From contig JACPUX010000077.1 in assembly GCA_016192065.1 (NCBI GenBank), forward strand, positions 62,001-126,000: DNA of 64,000 nt. The letters run 5' to 3'. Positions 9,538 to 17,971 of this stretch are shown piece by piece (within the stretch, counting starts at the first letter, position 1; each line of letters starts with the position of its first letter). Source of the DNA: Betaproteobacteria bacterium (lineage in GTDB: Bacteria; Pseudomonadota; Gammaproteobacteria; Burkholderiales; Casimicrobiaceae). The notes beneath the pieces were generated by a model. It was not told the DNA's origin. It ran no database searches and saw only the letters and a list, made by a program, of their open reading frames with translations. Position numbers and translations under genes: made by a program.

Positions 9538-10371
9538 TTAGCCCAGATCGTCGCCGCTTGCGCCCGCCACTTGCGCCGCCCTCGGCACCGAGCGCACCGG
9601 CGGGGCGAGTTCCATGCGCGCGGCGAACCAATAGGCGCCGGCCATGAACAAGGCGCCTGCCAGGGTGTTGCCCAGACTCACCCAAAACAAATTGTGCATC
9701 ATGCCCGCAACCGAGACCGCCTCGGGATGCGGACCCAGCAGCGCGATGGCGAAGAGGCTCATGTTGGCCACGCTATGCTCATAGCCGCTGGCGATGAACG
9801 CGAAGAGGCACCAGAAGATCGCGCCAAGCTTGGCGGTGTCGCTCGTGGTGCGCGCCGCCATCCATAGCGCCAGACAGACCAGCCAGTTACACAGGACGGC
9901 ACGGGCGAAGAGTTCGGCGGCAGGCGCGTTCATTTTGGCGCCCGCCACTTTGAAGAGCAGAGGCGCGCCATCGCCCAGCATCACGCCTCCTCCGCCAGCA
10001 AAGAAAACCGCCGCCAGAACCAGTGCGCCCAGCAAGTTGCCGAGCCAGGAATAGGCCCATACCGTGGCCAGATCCCCGGCGCCCACCTGCTGCCGCAACC
10101 AGCCCAGGGGCATGATCATGGTGAGACCGGTGAACAACTCCGAGCCGGCGAACACCACCAGGGTCAGGGCGATCCCGAAAGATGCGCCCATCACCAGCCT
10201 TTGCCAGGCCGGGTCAATGGTTGCGCCGACGCTGAAGATCAGGATGATGCCCAAACCGACATAGGCGCCCGCCATCATCGCGCCGACCAGAAACGAGAGC
10301 GGAAACCGCCGCGCGAGCAGCGCTTTTTTGGCCGCCGCCGCGGCGAAGCCGTTCACAGTATCGAGATACAT
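9538..10371 (-). CDS. Formate/nitrite transporter family channel (NirC/FocA type)
   Basis: A 277-residue FNT-family inner-membrane protein with six transmembrane segments, forming pentameric anion channels. The family pattern is visible in FAAAAAKKALLARRFPLSF near the N-terminus, FAGSELFTGLTMIMP, and GYEHSVANM (FNT central histidine motif, about residues 197-205). It follows nirD by 15 bp. The context argues for nitrite import or export (a NirC role) rather than formate transport. Confidence 0.9.
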   Translation of the reverse strand: MYLDTVNGFAAAAAKKALLARRFPLSFLVGAMMAGAYVGLGIILIFSVGATIDPAWQRLVMGASFGIALTLVVFAGSELFTGLTMIMPLGWLRQQVGAGDLATVWAYSWLGNLLGALVLAAVFFAGGGGVMLGDGAPLLFKVAGAKMNAPAAELFARAVLCNWLVCLALWMAARTTSDTAKLGAIFWCLFAFIASGYEHSVANMSLFAIALLGPHPEAVSVAGMMHNLFWVSLGNTLAGALFMAGAYWFAARMELAPPVRSVPRAAQVAGASGDDLG

Positions 10372-10386
10372 CGTCGCCCCCTGCCC

Positions 10387-10701
10387 TCAGGCACCAAGAT
10401 TCAGAAACACCACGCCCTTGTCGAGGCGCACGCGGTACTTCTTCGCGCAACCATCGTCGGGCGCTTGTGCCGCGCCACTATCGAGATTGAGCGTGAGCCC
10501 ATGCAGCGCGCAGCTCACGCGCCGATCGAAGACGATGCCTTGGGACAGCGGTCCGCCCCGGTGCGGGCACTGATCGGCCAGCGCAAAGAGTTCATCCTCA
10601 GCGTTGCGAAAGACCGCCACGTCGCCTTGCGCCGTACGCACCACCCGCGCCCCAAGGCGGGGAATGTCTTCAAGAGGGCAGATTTTCAGCCATTCGCTCA
10701 T
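10387..10701 (-). CDS. nirD: Assimilatory nitrite reductase small subunit
   Basis: A 104-residue Rieske-fold protein. ATG 10701 has AAGGAAA upstream. The [2Fe-2S] ligands are intact: CPHRGG (Cys45, His47) and CALHGL (Cys64, His67). NirD pairs with NirB to reduce nitrite to ammonium in the cytoplasm. Its start lies inside the 3' end of nirB (32-bp overlap), indicating translational coupling. Confidence 0.92.
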   Translation of the reverse strand: MSEWLKICPLEDIPRLGARVVRTAQGDVAVFRNAEDELFALADQCPHRGGPLSQGIVFDRRVSCALHGLTLNLDSGAAQAPDDGCAKKYRVRLDKGVVFLNLGA

Positions 10702-13162
10702 CACGATTTCCTTCTGCTTGGCAAGAATCAAGTTGGATCGCCCGAAACTCGGCACTGTCAGTTCGCACCTGCTCCGCCCAGGGGTCGGGCTGATCGCGCA
10801 GGGCTTCCTGGAGCCTGCCGAAGAGCGCCTGGCGGCTCGCCGCGTCTTCCACCACACGCCCCTTGACGTAGTCCAGTCCCACCCGCTGCACCCAGTGCAC
10901 GCTGCGGTCGAGATAACGCGCCTCTTCACGATAGAGTTGCAGGAAGGCGCCGGTAAACTCCAGCACTTCTTGCCCGGTCTTTACTTTGGCGAGAAACTGC
11001 GCCACCTCGGCCTTGATGCCCCCGTTACCGGCGACATAGATCTCCCAGCCCGAATCGACCCCGACCACGCCCACGTCCTTAATCGTCGCTTCGGCGCAAT
11101 TGCGTGGGCAGCCCGAGACTGCGAGCTTCACCTTGTGGGGCGCCCACATGCGATCGAGCGCATGTTCGAGTTCGATGCCCAGGCGAGTGGAGTCCTGCAC
11201 GCCGAAGCGGCACCATTCCGAGCCCACGCAGGTCTTTACGGTTCGTATCGACTTTCCGTAGGCAAACCCGGAAGGCATGTCGAGGTCCGCCCAGACCTTG
11301 GGCAGATCGTCTTTCTTCACGCCCAGAAGGTCGATACGCTGGCCGCCGGTGATCTTAACCGTCGGTACCGCGTACTTCTCCGCGACTTCGGCGATGCGCC
11401 TCAATTGCGCCGGGGTGGTGACACCGCCGTGGATGCGGGGCACCACCGAGAAGCTGCCGTCCTTCTGAATGTTGGCGTGGGCGCGTTCATTGATGAAGCG
11501 TGATTGCGCATCGTCGTGATACTCATGCGGCCAGGCGCAGACCAGATAGTAGTTGAGCGCCGGGCGGCAGGAGGCGCAGCCATTGGGTGTGCGCCACTCC
11601 AGAAAGCGCATCGCTTCTGGAATGGACATCAGCCGGTTCTCGCGAATGGCGCGGCGCACGTCCTCGTGCGCGTAATCAGTGCAGCGGCACATCGGTTTCA
11701 CCGAATTGAGCACCGGCTGGTAGGCTCCGCCCACCACCGAAGCCAGGATCTGTTCCACCAGTCCTGTGCAGGAGCCGCAGGACGAGGACGCCTTGGTGTG
11801 CTGGCGCACCTCCTCCAAAGTGAAGAGCCCACGATCCTTGATGGTCTTGACGATCGTGCCTTTGCACACGCCATTGCAGCCGCAGACCTCGAAATCATCG
11901 GGCAGCTCGGCCGCACGGTTCTTGCCTTGGTGGCCGGTATTGCCCAGACCGGATTGCCCGAACATCAGCCGCTCGCGATATTCGGATACGGGTTTGCCAT
12001 CCTTGAGCAACTGGAAATACCAGCTCGAATCGACGGTATCACCCACCAGCACGGCCCCGACCAGTTTGCCGTCCTTCAGCACGAGCTTTTTGTACACGCC
12101 CCCCTTCTTGTCGAGCAGCACGATATCGTCGGTCTGGCTGTCACCCATGAATTCGCCTGCCGAAAACACATCGATGCCGGTGACCTTGAGTTTGGTGGAC
12201 GGGGTCGAACCGAGATAGCGGGCGATGCCGAATTCGGCCAGATGGTTGGCGCAGACCTTGGCCTGTTCAAACAATGGCGCCACCAGGCCATAGGCCACGC
12301 CGCGGTGCGCCACGCACTCGCCCACGGCATAGATGCGCGGGTCGTAGCTCATCATGGTGTCGTTGACGACGATGCCGCGCTCGCAAAAGAGTCCCGATTC
12401 GCGCGCCAGAGCATCGTTGGGGCGAATGCCCACGGCCATCACCACCAGCTCGGCGGGAAGCTCGCTGCCGTCATCGAGGCGCACCGCGGCGACCCGGCCG
12501 CCGGACTTCTTGCCACCTCTCACGAGCTCGCGGGTCTCGCGCCCCAGGATGAAACGCAAGCCGCGCTGCTCCAGGGCCGTTTGCAGCAAACCCGCCGCAG
12601 TGGCGTCGAGCTGCCGCTCCATCAGCCAGGGCGCCAGATGCACGACCGTGACCTCCATGCCACGCGCCTTCAGGCCATTGGCGGCTTCGAGGCCGAGCAG
12701 GCCGCCGCCGATCACCACCGCGTGGCGGTGGGTGGCGGCGGCGGCGATCATCGCCTCAGTGTCGGCGATATCCCGATAGGCCAACACGCCTGGCAGCTCG
12801 GCCCCCGGAATGGGCAAGCGGATCGGTATCGAACCGGTGGCGAAGAGTAGTCGGTCATAGGGCGCCACCGTTCCATCAGCGGCGCGCACTTGGCGCGCGC
12901 GCCGGTCGATGTTGGTGACCGCCGTGCCCAAATGCAGGCTGATGCCGCGCGTCTCATACCAGGCGCGGTCGTTCAGAATGATCTGGGCGAACTTCTGCTC
13001 GCCCGCCAGCACCGGCGAGAGCAGGATGCGGTTGTAATTGGGTGCGGTCTCGGCCCCGAAGACGGTGATGTCATAGAGATCGGGGGCAAGCTTCAGCAAT
13101 TCTTCGAGCGTCCGCACTCCGGCCATGCCGTTGCCGACCATCACGAGTTTCATTCTGCGCAT
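10670..13162 (-). CDS. nirB: Assimilatory nitrite reductase large subunit (NAD(P)H)
   Basis: An 830-residue siroheme/4Fe-4S/FAD enzyme that reduces nitrite to ammonium. ATG 13162 is preceded by AGGAG at good spacing; the open frame upstream lies in the promoter. Domains: FAD/NAD(P)H disulfide-reductase fold (VMVGNGMAGVRTLEE near the start, VVIGGGLLGLEAANG, then the FAD motif ending AVGEC), BFD-like [2Fe-2S] domain (CNGVCKG with SSCGSCTG), ferredoxin-like repeats, and the siroheme site with Cys645, Cys651, Cys685 and Cys689 (CVGSEWC and CPRNC). Order is nirB-nirD-FNT channel. A sigma-54-like promoter 37 bp upstream suggests nitrogen (NtrC) control. Confidence 0.95.
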   Translation of the reverse strand: MRRMKLVMVGNGMAGVRTLEELLKLAPDLYDITVFGAETAPNYNRILLSPVLAGEQKFAQIILNDRAWYETRGISLHLGTAVTNIDRRARQVRAADGTVAPYDRLLFATGSIPIRLPIPGAELPGVLAYRDIADTEAMIAAAATHRHAVVIGGGLLGLEAANGLKARGMEVTVVHLAPWLMERQLDATAAGLLQTALEQRGLRFILGRETRELVRGGKKSGGRVAAVRLDDGSELPAELVVMAVGIRPNDALARESGLFCERGIVVNDTMMSYDPRIYAVGECVAHRGVAYGLVAPLFEQAKVCANHLAEFGIARYLGSTPSTKLKVTGIDVFSAGEFMGDSQTDDIVLLDKKGGVYKKLVLKDGKLVGAVLVGDTVDSSWYFQLLKDGKPVSEYRERLMFGQSGLGNTGHQGKNRAAELPDDFEVCGCNGVCKGTIVKTIKDRGLFTLEEVRQHTKASSSCGSCTGLVEQILASVVGGAYQPVLNSVKPMCRCTDYAHEDVRRAIRENRLMSIPEAMRFLEWRTPNGCASCRPALNYYLVCAWPHEYHDDAQSRFINERAHANIQKDGSFSVVPRIHGGVTTPAQLRRIAEVAEKYAVPTVKITGGQRIDLLGVKKDDLPKVWADLDMPSGFAYGKSIRTVKTCVGSEWCRFGVQDSTRLGIELEHALDRMWAPHKVKLAVSGCPRNCAEATIKDVGVVGVDSGWEIYVAGNGGIKAEVAQFLAKVKTGQEVLEFTGAFLQLYREEARYLDRSVHWVQRVGLDYVKGRVVEDAASRQALFGRLQEALRDQPDPWAEQVRTDSAEFRAIQLDSCQAEGNRDERMAENLPS

Positions 13163-13198
13163 GCCCTGCTCCTGCCATGGTTTCTTGGCGGTAAGCAT

Positions 13199-13214
13199 TG
13201 CAAGGGCGATGCCA
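13199..13214 (-). promoter_or_regulatory. Sigma-54 (-24/-12) promoter of nirBD
   Basis: The minus strand reads TGGCATCGCCCTTGCA against the consensus TGGCACR-N4-TTGCW: invariant GG and GC have exact spacing and 10 of 12 consensus positions match (with R and W counted). The predicted transcription start is about 25 bp before the nirB ATG. Two direct TGCAC(A/C)A half-sites resembling NtrC half-sites lie about 80-110 bp upstream, but they are not arranged as a clean palindrome. Confidence 0.65.
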
Positions 13215-13411
13215 GGTCCGCCCCAATCCGCCAAGATCGTTGTGCGAAGCGGTATCCCGGCGCCCGCCGCGGGACAGGCACTTACCTTGCAATGCACAAT
13301 ATTCGGGAGCGGCGGAGCCCCATGCACCAAGGCGGAACGTCGGCGGGCTTTGCTCGGCGTGTCCCATGCCCGCTGCGGGAGCACGGATTTGGCCACGGCG
13401 CGGCCGCGCCC

Positions 13412-13425
13412 TTGACTCAAATCAC
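13412..13425. promoter_or_regulatory. FNR/Dnr-like box upstream of DUF2249 gene
   Basis: TTGACTCAAATCAC matches TTGAT-N4-ATCAA at 8 of 10 positions. It lies 94 bp before the DUF2249 start, which would allow a class II site near -41 of a transcript starting around 13460. The gap 13163-13518 holds this site and the nirB promoter; no gene is seen in it. Confidence 0.45.
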
Positions 13426-13518
13426 GGCAGCGCGACGGTCCTGGTGCCAGACTTGCACCACAGCCACCCCCGCCATCAGAACTCTCCGGCGGTTTTCCAA
13501 TTTTCAGTGAGGCGTTCC

Positions 13519-13776
13519 ATGTCGCAACCGCATCTGCATATCCTGCCCGACCAGATCTATCCCTTCGATGCCCGCGGTATCGCCAAGCGCTTTCGCCACG
13601 CCGCGATTTTCGGCGCGCTCGATGCGCTGCACCCCGGCGAGACCATGCGTTTCGTCAACGACCACGACCCCTTGCCACTCTTGCAGCAACTGCAAATGCG
13701 CTACGGCGAACTGGTGGAAATCAACTATGTCGAGCGCGGGCCGCAGGGCGTGGTGATCGACTTCAATCGCCGCTGA
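13519..13776 (+). CDS. DUF2249 domain protein
   Basis: An 85-residue soluble protein starting MSQPHLHILPDQIYPFDARG. The DUF2249 core is seen in LHPGETMRFVNDHDPLPLLQQL and the closing GPQGVVIDFNRR. GTGAGGCG precedes ATG 13519. The family is TusA-like in fold and is often found beside hemerythrin and nitric-oxide/denitrification genes; its biochemical role is not established. An FNR-like box upstream fits low-oxygen expression. It diverges from nirBD. Confidence 0.85.
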   Translation: MSQPHLHILPDQIYPFDARGIAKRFRHAAIFGALDALHPGETMRFVNDHDPLPLLQQLQMRYGELVEINYVERGPQGVVIDFNRR

Positions 13777-13780
13777 GTGG

Positions 13781-13950
13781 GACTGGTGTACCTTACCCCC
13801 GGCCCGACGCAGTGTCCGTGCCTGCGCAGCTGCACAGCAAAGTCGGGCCACACGCGGCGCCTTCACTGCGCAGGTTTCGAGGCGCGGACGTTTCGGCGTC
13901 GCCCCCGTACCAAAAAAGGGGGCGAATGCGGTTCGCAGGAAAGAGCCGGC
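13781..13950 (-). repeat. Dispersed repeat, copy C (long form, inverted)
   Basis: Read on the minus strand it matches copy D at 42184 over about 165 bp, including GCGAACC, GCGCCTCGAAAC, GCAGTGAAGGCGCCGCGTGT and the terminal GGCCGGGGGTAAGGTACACC. Here the terminal GTG is GTC and the GAA codon is TAA. It fills the space between the DUF2249 gene and the CDF transporter start. Confidence 0.82.
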
Positions 13951-13952
13951 GC

Positions 13953-14855
13953 ATGAACCGAACCCTGGCCGTGCGTCGCATGGCCTGGCTGTCCATCGGG
14001 ACTTCGCTTTTGACCCTGGCGCTAAAGTTCGGCGCCTACTATCTCACCGATTCGGTGAGCCTTTTGTCCGACGCGCTCGAAGCGCTGGTGAACCTGGCCG
14101 CCGGACTGGTGGCCCTGGGCGCGCTCAGCGTCGCGGCGCAGCCTGCGGATGATCGCCACGCCTATGGGCACGACAAGGCGGAGTATTTTTCCAGCGGCGT
14201 CGAAGGTGCGCTGATCCTGGTCGCCGCACTCGCCATCCTCTGGACCGCCGCACAGCGCCTCGCTACACCCGCGCCCTTGCCGCACCTCGGGGCTGGACTG
14301 CTGGTGGCGATGGCGGCAGCGATCGCCAATTTCCTCGCCGCCAGGGTAATGTTGCGGGTCGCACGGGAACACGACAGCATCACGATCGAGGCCGATGCCC
14401 AGCACCTCATGACTGACGTCTGGACCTCGGTCGGCGTGGTCGCGGGACTCACCATCGTGCTCTTGATCCCGCGCTGGTATGTGCTCGACCCCTTGATCGC
14501 GATTGCCGTCGGCCTGCACATCGTGTGGACCGGCATCGGCCTCATTCGCCGTTCCATAGACGGTCTCATGGATGCAGCACTGCCGCCCGAGGAAACGGCA
14601 AGGGCGGAAGCTGTGATCCGCCGGCACTTACCCGAGCACACCGCCTTCCATGCCCTGCGCACCCGAAAGTCCGGCGCTCGACGCTTTCTCGATTTTCACT
14701 TGCTGGTGCCTGGCCGCACCTCGGTCGAGGACGCCCACCGGCTCTGCGATGGCATCGAATCCGCGCTCCACGCCGAGCTCGCCGAAGCCTCCATCACCAT
14801 CCACGTCGAACCACGCGAGAACCACCGCGCCCACCCCGGAGATCCCAGCGTATGA
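13953..14855 (+). CDS. Cation diffusion facilitator family metal exporter
   Basis: A 300-residue CDF protein with about six transmembrane helices and a C-terminal cytoplasmic domain. It exports divalent metals (Zn, Fe, Co or Mn) in exchange for protons. The metal-site motifs are HAYGHDKAEYFSS in the first half and ADAQHLMTDVWTS in helix V. ATG 13953 (MNRTLAVRRMAWLS) is preferred; upstream in-frame codons fall in repeat copy C and look unlike the family. Its stop overlaps an ATG that could extend the next gene. The HxxxD/D site suggests Zn or Fe but does not prove it. Confidence 0.9.
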   Translation: MNRTLAVRRMAWLSIGTSLLTLALKFGAYYLTDSVSLLSDALEALVNLAAGLVALGALSVAAQPADDRHAYGHDKAEYFSSGVEGALILVAALAILWTAAQRLATPAPLPHLGAGLLVAMAAAIANFLAARVMLRVAREHDSITIEADAQHLMTDVWTSVGVVAGLTIVLLIPRWYVLDPLIAIAVGLHIVWTGIGLIRRSIDGLMDAALPPEETARAEAVIRRHLPEHTAFHALRTRKSGARRFLDFHLLVPGRTSVEDAHRLCDGIESALHAELAEASITIHVEPRENHRAHPGDPSV

Positions 14856-14867
14856 GCGCCCCCACCC

Positions 14868-14972
14868 GGCCGCCCGAAGGGGGCGCAAGCCAACTTCCGG
14901 AGCGGGCGCAGCCCGCGAACCGTACTCACCCCGTCCCGGAGGGAGGTGGCCGGGAGAAAGGCACACCAGTGA
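14868..14972 (+). repeat. Dispersed repeat, copy B (short form) ending in a start codon
   Basis: Contains GGCCGCCCGAAGG, GGAGCGGGCGCAGCCCGCG, ACTCACCCCGTCCCGG and GGCCGGGAGAAAGGCACACC, then GTGA. The last GTG is the probable start of the FmdE-domain gene, with GGGAGAAAGG as its ribosome site. The copy is open in frame with that gene from ATG 14852. Confidence 0.82.
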
Positions 14973-15577
14973 GCTTTCCCGCTTTCTTCGCCGACTCACC
15001 CACGCTCACGCTGCGCGACCCGCTGGCTGAATTCCTCGGTGCCGCGCGCGGCGGTCTCATCACCTACACCTATGCCGATGCGGTCAAACTCGCCGGTCAC
15101 TCCTGCCCCACCGTGGCCGGGGCCTATTTGGCTACTTGTCGGGCACTGCGGTTTCTCTATCCGCAATCCACCCCGGAGCGAGGCCGCATCCGGGTGGAAT
15201 TCCATGAGACCGGAACGCAAGGCGTCACCGGCGTCATGGCGAGTGTGGCGCGGCTACTCACCGGCGCCACCGGAGAAGAGGGCTTCAAGGGCATCGGCGG
15301 GCGCTTCGATCGACGCTATTTGCTCGAATTTGGCGCCGCAATCGAAGGCGAAATTCGCTTTACTCGCACCGACACCAGCGCTGGCGTCGAAGTGCGCCTC
15401 AATCTAGGCCTCGTCCCAGCCGACCCGGCGATGCTGCCGCTCCTGCAGCGCGCCGCCCAGCAACTGGCCTCCCCAGAAGAGGCCGCGGAATTCGCGCGAC
15501 TTTGGCAGGACCGGGTACGGCGCATATTGGTTGAACATGCGGAGGATGAACAATTGATCATGCTGGAGGCGGTCTAG
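14969..15577 (+). CDS. FmdE-domain protein
   Basis: A 202-residue protein (from GTG 14969) with the FmdE-type motif AVKLAGHSCPTVAGAYLATCRAL near residue 40 (Cys in HSCPT), found in the formylmethanofuran dehydrogenase operon protein E family and related metal-binding proteins. It has no methanogenesis context here, so the function is unknown; a metal or molybdenum-cofactor role is a guess. An alternative ATG at 14852 overlaps the CDF stop and would add 39 residues encoded entirely by repeat copy B. I prefer GTG because the repeat supplies a ribosome site and the extra residues are repeat-derived. Confidence 0.75.
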   Translation: MSFPAFFADSPTLTLRDPLAEFLGAARGGLITYTYADAVKLAGHSCPTVAGAYLATCRALRFLYPQSTPERGRIRVEFHETGTQGVTGVMASVARLLTGATGEEGFKGIGGRFDRRYLLEFGAAIEGEIRFTRTDTSAGVEVRLNLGLVPADPAMLPLLQRAAQQLASPEEAAEFARLWQDRVRRILVEHAEDEQLIMLEAV

Positions 15578-15666
15578 CCCGTCGTCGGCGAAGGCACTGG
15601 CGGCCATCACCGCAGCCCGAAGATCCGGCGGCCCGTCCTCACGCCTTTCTGGCGCCGCAGCGCGAT

Positions 15667-15695
15667 AAAAAAATAGAGGCCGCGCTTGCGGCCTC
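15667..15695 (-). terminator. Terminator after phoX
   Basis: GAGGCCGC/GCGGCCTC stem with a short loop; on the minus strand it is followed by TATTTTTTTA. It lies 31 bp past the phoX stop, between converging genes. Confidence 0.8.
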
Positions 15696-15726
15696 AAATC
15701 ACCACACGAGCAATACGCTAAGGAAA

Positions 15727-17844
15727 CTAGCCGCCGATCACCCCGCCGTCGCTGCGCCGAACGATTACCACCGCGGAGCGCGGGCGCACGCCCGCGTTGC
15801 CCGGCCAGTTGGAGAACAGGGTCGGATTGCGGGCGATGGCGTTGTCGGTGAGGGTCGCGCCGGCAGCGTCCTTGGGGGCGCGCGGATGGTTGCTCACTTC
15901 GCCGGGGTGTTGCACGCAGAGGAACATGCTCTTGCGGTCCGGCGTCCAGCTCAGTCCGGTAATTTCGCAACCCGAGGGGCCGACCAGGAAGCGCTTGATT
16001 TCCTTGGTCTGCGGATCACCCACGAGCATCTGGTTGTTGCCCATGTTGGCATAGTCACCGCTGTTGCTGAAGCTGCCGTCCGTTTGAATCCACAGGCGAC
16101 CGAAACCGTCGAAGGCGAGGCCGTCGGGACTGTTGAACAGGTTTTCGCCGTTGATGCTGCTCGAAGGCGCGCGCTCGCCGGTTACCGAGGGCTGGCCCGC
16201 GAGGACGTAAATGTCCCAATTGAAGGTGGTGGCGCTGGCGTCACTACCGGTCTCGTTCCAGCGCAGGATGTGGCCCCAGTTGTTGGTGCTGCGGGGGTTG
16301 GCTTCGTCCACCGCGGGTCGGGCACTGCCGGCCGAGCTGCTGCCGTCGACGGCATTGCTGCTTGCCGGGGAGGTGCCGCGGCGGTTGTTGTTGGTCAAGG
16401 TGGCGAACACTTCGCCCGCCTTCTTGGGATTGGCGGCGATCCACTCCGGACGATCCATCATCGTGGCTCCGACGCGGTCGGCCGCCTGTCGGGCGCGGAT
16501 CAGCACGTCGGCCTGGCTGGTGAAGCCGTTAGCCTCGGTGAGACCATTCTCGCCGAAGACCAGGGGAATCCATCGCCCGGTGCCCATGCGGTCTCCCGCG
16601 CTGGTGCCCGCTTCCAGAACAGCCACGTAGAGCGTGCCCTCTTCGAGCAATTTGCGGTTGGCCGCGCTGGTTGGATTGGCGGCGTCAAAGGTGTTCTTGG
16701 AGACGAATTTGTAGATGTACTCATTGCGCTCGTCACAACCCATGTACACCACCACCTTACCATTGGGCGCGATCGCCACTTCCGCGCCTTCATGCTTGAA
16801 GCGACCGAGGGCTGTGCGCTTGGCGGGTTTGGAGGCGGGGGCGAAGGGATCGATCTCAACCACCCAACCATGACGGTTGGGCTCGTTCGGCGTGGCGCTC
16901 ACGTCGAAACGGGGGTCAGCAGTGTGCCAGCGATAACCAAAGCCGGACTGGGTGATGCCGTACCGTTTCTCGAGTACGGTCTGAGCGTGCTCGCCGTTCC
17001 AGCCGAAGTAGCCGTTGAAGTTCTCTTCGCAGGTCAGGTAGGTGCCCCAGGGCGTGCGCCCGGAGCCGCAATTGTTGAGCGTGCCCAGGACCTCGACGCC
17101 ACCAGGATCGGCAGCCGTCTTCAGCAGCGCGTGGCCAGCCGCCGGTCCTTGAATCTGCATCGGAGTATTGCCGTGGATGCGGCGGTTGTAGGGCGAGCTT
17201 TTCACATGCTGCCAGCTGCCATCCGTGCTGCGCTTGATGTGCAGGACGGAAACCCCGTGCGCAGCCTGGGCCTTGCGCGCCTTCTCCAGAGTGAAGGGGG
17301 CCATCCAGTCAGCCGGGTCACTATCCGGGGCGTAGAAATATTCCGGATTGATGTATTCGTGGTTCACCACCAAGAGACCTTCGTCGCTGCTGTTGCCAAA
17401 ACTCTTGGCGCTGCCGGCGAAGCCAAAATAGTGCATGCCGTCGTGGTTGTCGCCGACCTGCTGTTCCTGCTCGGCCGCGGTGTTGGTCGCGTCGGCCTTC
17501 CAGGCCGGGCCGAACTCGTTGATGGGTTCGCCCCAGGGGGCGAAAGCCGTGGCCACATAGCCCAGGGGAACTACCACGGCGTCCCCGGTAGCGATAGCTA
17601 CCGGGGTAAACCCGAACATACGCTCGGTCACGGTGGGCGCGGGCTCGGGGTCGCTGCCTCCCCCGCCGCCACAAGCGGTCAGGCTCAGACTGCCGAAGAA
17701 GGGCAGAGCCGCGGCGCTGAACCCGCCGAGCACCACGCGGCGCCGGCCCGGATTGATTTGCTCGGCACGCTCGACTACGTCGTTGAGCGAGAGATTTCCA
17801 GAGGGATTGGTGACTTGGTCGTCATCTTTGAAACGCAGGGACAT
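15727..17844 (-). CDS. phoX: PhoX-family alkaline phosphatase (DUF839), Tat-exported
   Basis: A 705-residue periplasmic phosphatase of the PhoX family, which uses an Fe/Ca centre to release phosphate from phosphomonoesters. ATG 17844 follows GGAG at seven bases. The N-terminal region has a twin-arginine motif (GRRRVVLGGF, Arg34-Arg36) and a hydrophobic stretch ending LSLTAC, a lipobox with Cys58, so a Tat-exported lipoprotein is possible. PhoX landmarks include NHEYINPEYFY, TLNNCGSGRTPWGTYLTCEE, YKFVSKNTFD and SPDGLAFDGFGRLWIQTDG. A PhoB-box-like array lies 52-91 bp upstream. It converges on the FmdE-domain gene. Confidence 0.93.
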   Translation of the reverse strand: MSLRFKDDDQVTNPSGNLSLNDVVERAEQINPGRRRVVLGGFSAAALPFFGSLSLTACGGGGGSDPEPAPTVTERMFGFTPVAIATGDAVVVPLGYVATAFAPWGEPINEFGPAWKADATNTAAEQEQQVGDNHDGMHYFGFAGSAKSFGNSSDEGLLVVNHEYINPEYFYAPDSDPADWMAPFTLEKARKAQAAHGVSVLHIKRSTDGSWQHVKSSPYNRRIHGNTPMQIQGPAAGHALLKTAADPGGVEVLGTLNNCGSGRTPWGTYLTCEENFNGYFGWNGEHAQTVLEKRYGITQSGFGYRWHTADPRFDVSATPNEPNRHGWVVEIDPFAPASKPAKRTALGRFKHEGAEVAIAPNGKVVVYMGCDERNEYIYKFVSKNTFDAANPTSAANRKLLEEGTLYVAVLEAGTSAGDRMGTGRWIPLVFGENGLTEANGFTSQADVLIRARQAADRVGATMMDRPEWIAANPKKAGEVFATLTNNNRRGTSPASSNAVDGSSSAGSARPAVDEANPRSTNNWGHILRWNETGSDASATTFNWDIYVLAGQPSVTGERAPSSSINGENLFNSPDGLAFDGFGRLWIQTDGSFSNSGDYANMGNNQMLVGDPQTKEIKRFLVGPSGCEITGLSWTPDRKSMFLCVQHPGEVSNHPRAPKDAAGATLTDNAIARNPTLFSNWPGNAGVRPRSAVVIVRRSDGGVIGG

Positions 17845-17895
17845 GTGCTTCTCCATCGCGGCAAGAGAATGAAAATCTCAGTATCGCGCGGGCGC

Positions 17896-17935
17896 ATGAC
17901 AAGGCGATGAACTTGCGGTTGCAACCGCATGACCC
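17896..17935 (-). promoter_or_regulatory. Tandem PhoB-box-like array upstream of phoX
   Basis: On the minus strand four 7-mers are spaced exactly 11 bp apart: GGGTCAT (17935-17929), TTGCAAC (17924-17918), AGTTCAT (17913-17907) and TTGTCAT (17902-17896). PhoB binds 11-bp direct repeats of CTGTCAT-N4; the first and last copies match well, the middle two poorly. A perfect 16-bp palindrome (TGCGGTTGCAACCGCA, 17914-17929) lies in the same stretch and is an alternative operator. Confidence 0.5.
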
Positions 17936-17971
17936 GTGCTCCAACCACGCTGCCGGGGAGGCGCCAGGAAC

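Noticed and set aside
15886-17910. 674-codon antisense open frame over phoX
   Set aside because: Mirror of GC-rich third positions; the phoX frame has a Tat signal and family motifs, and the antisense has none.
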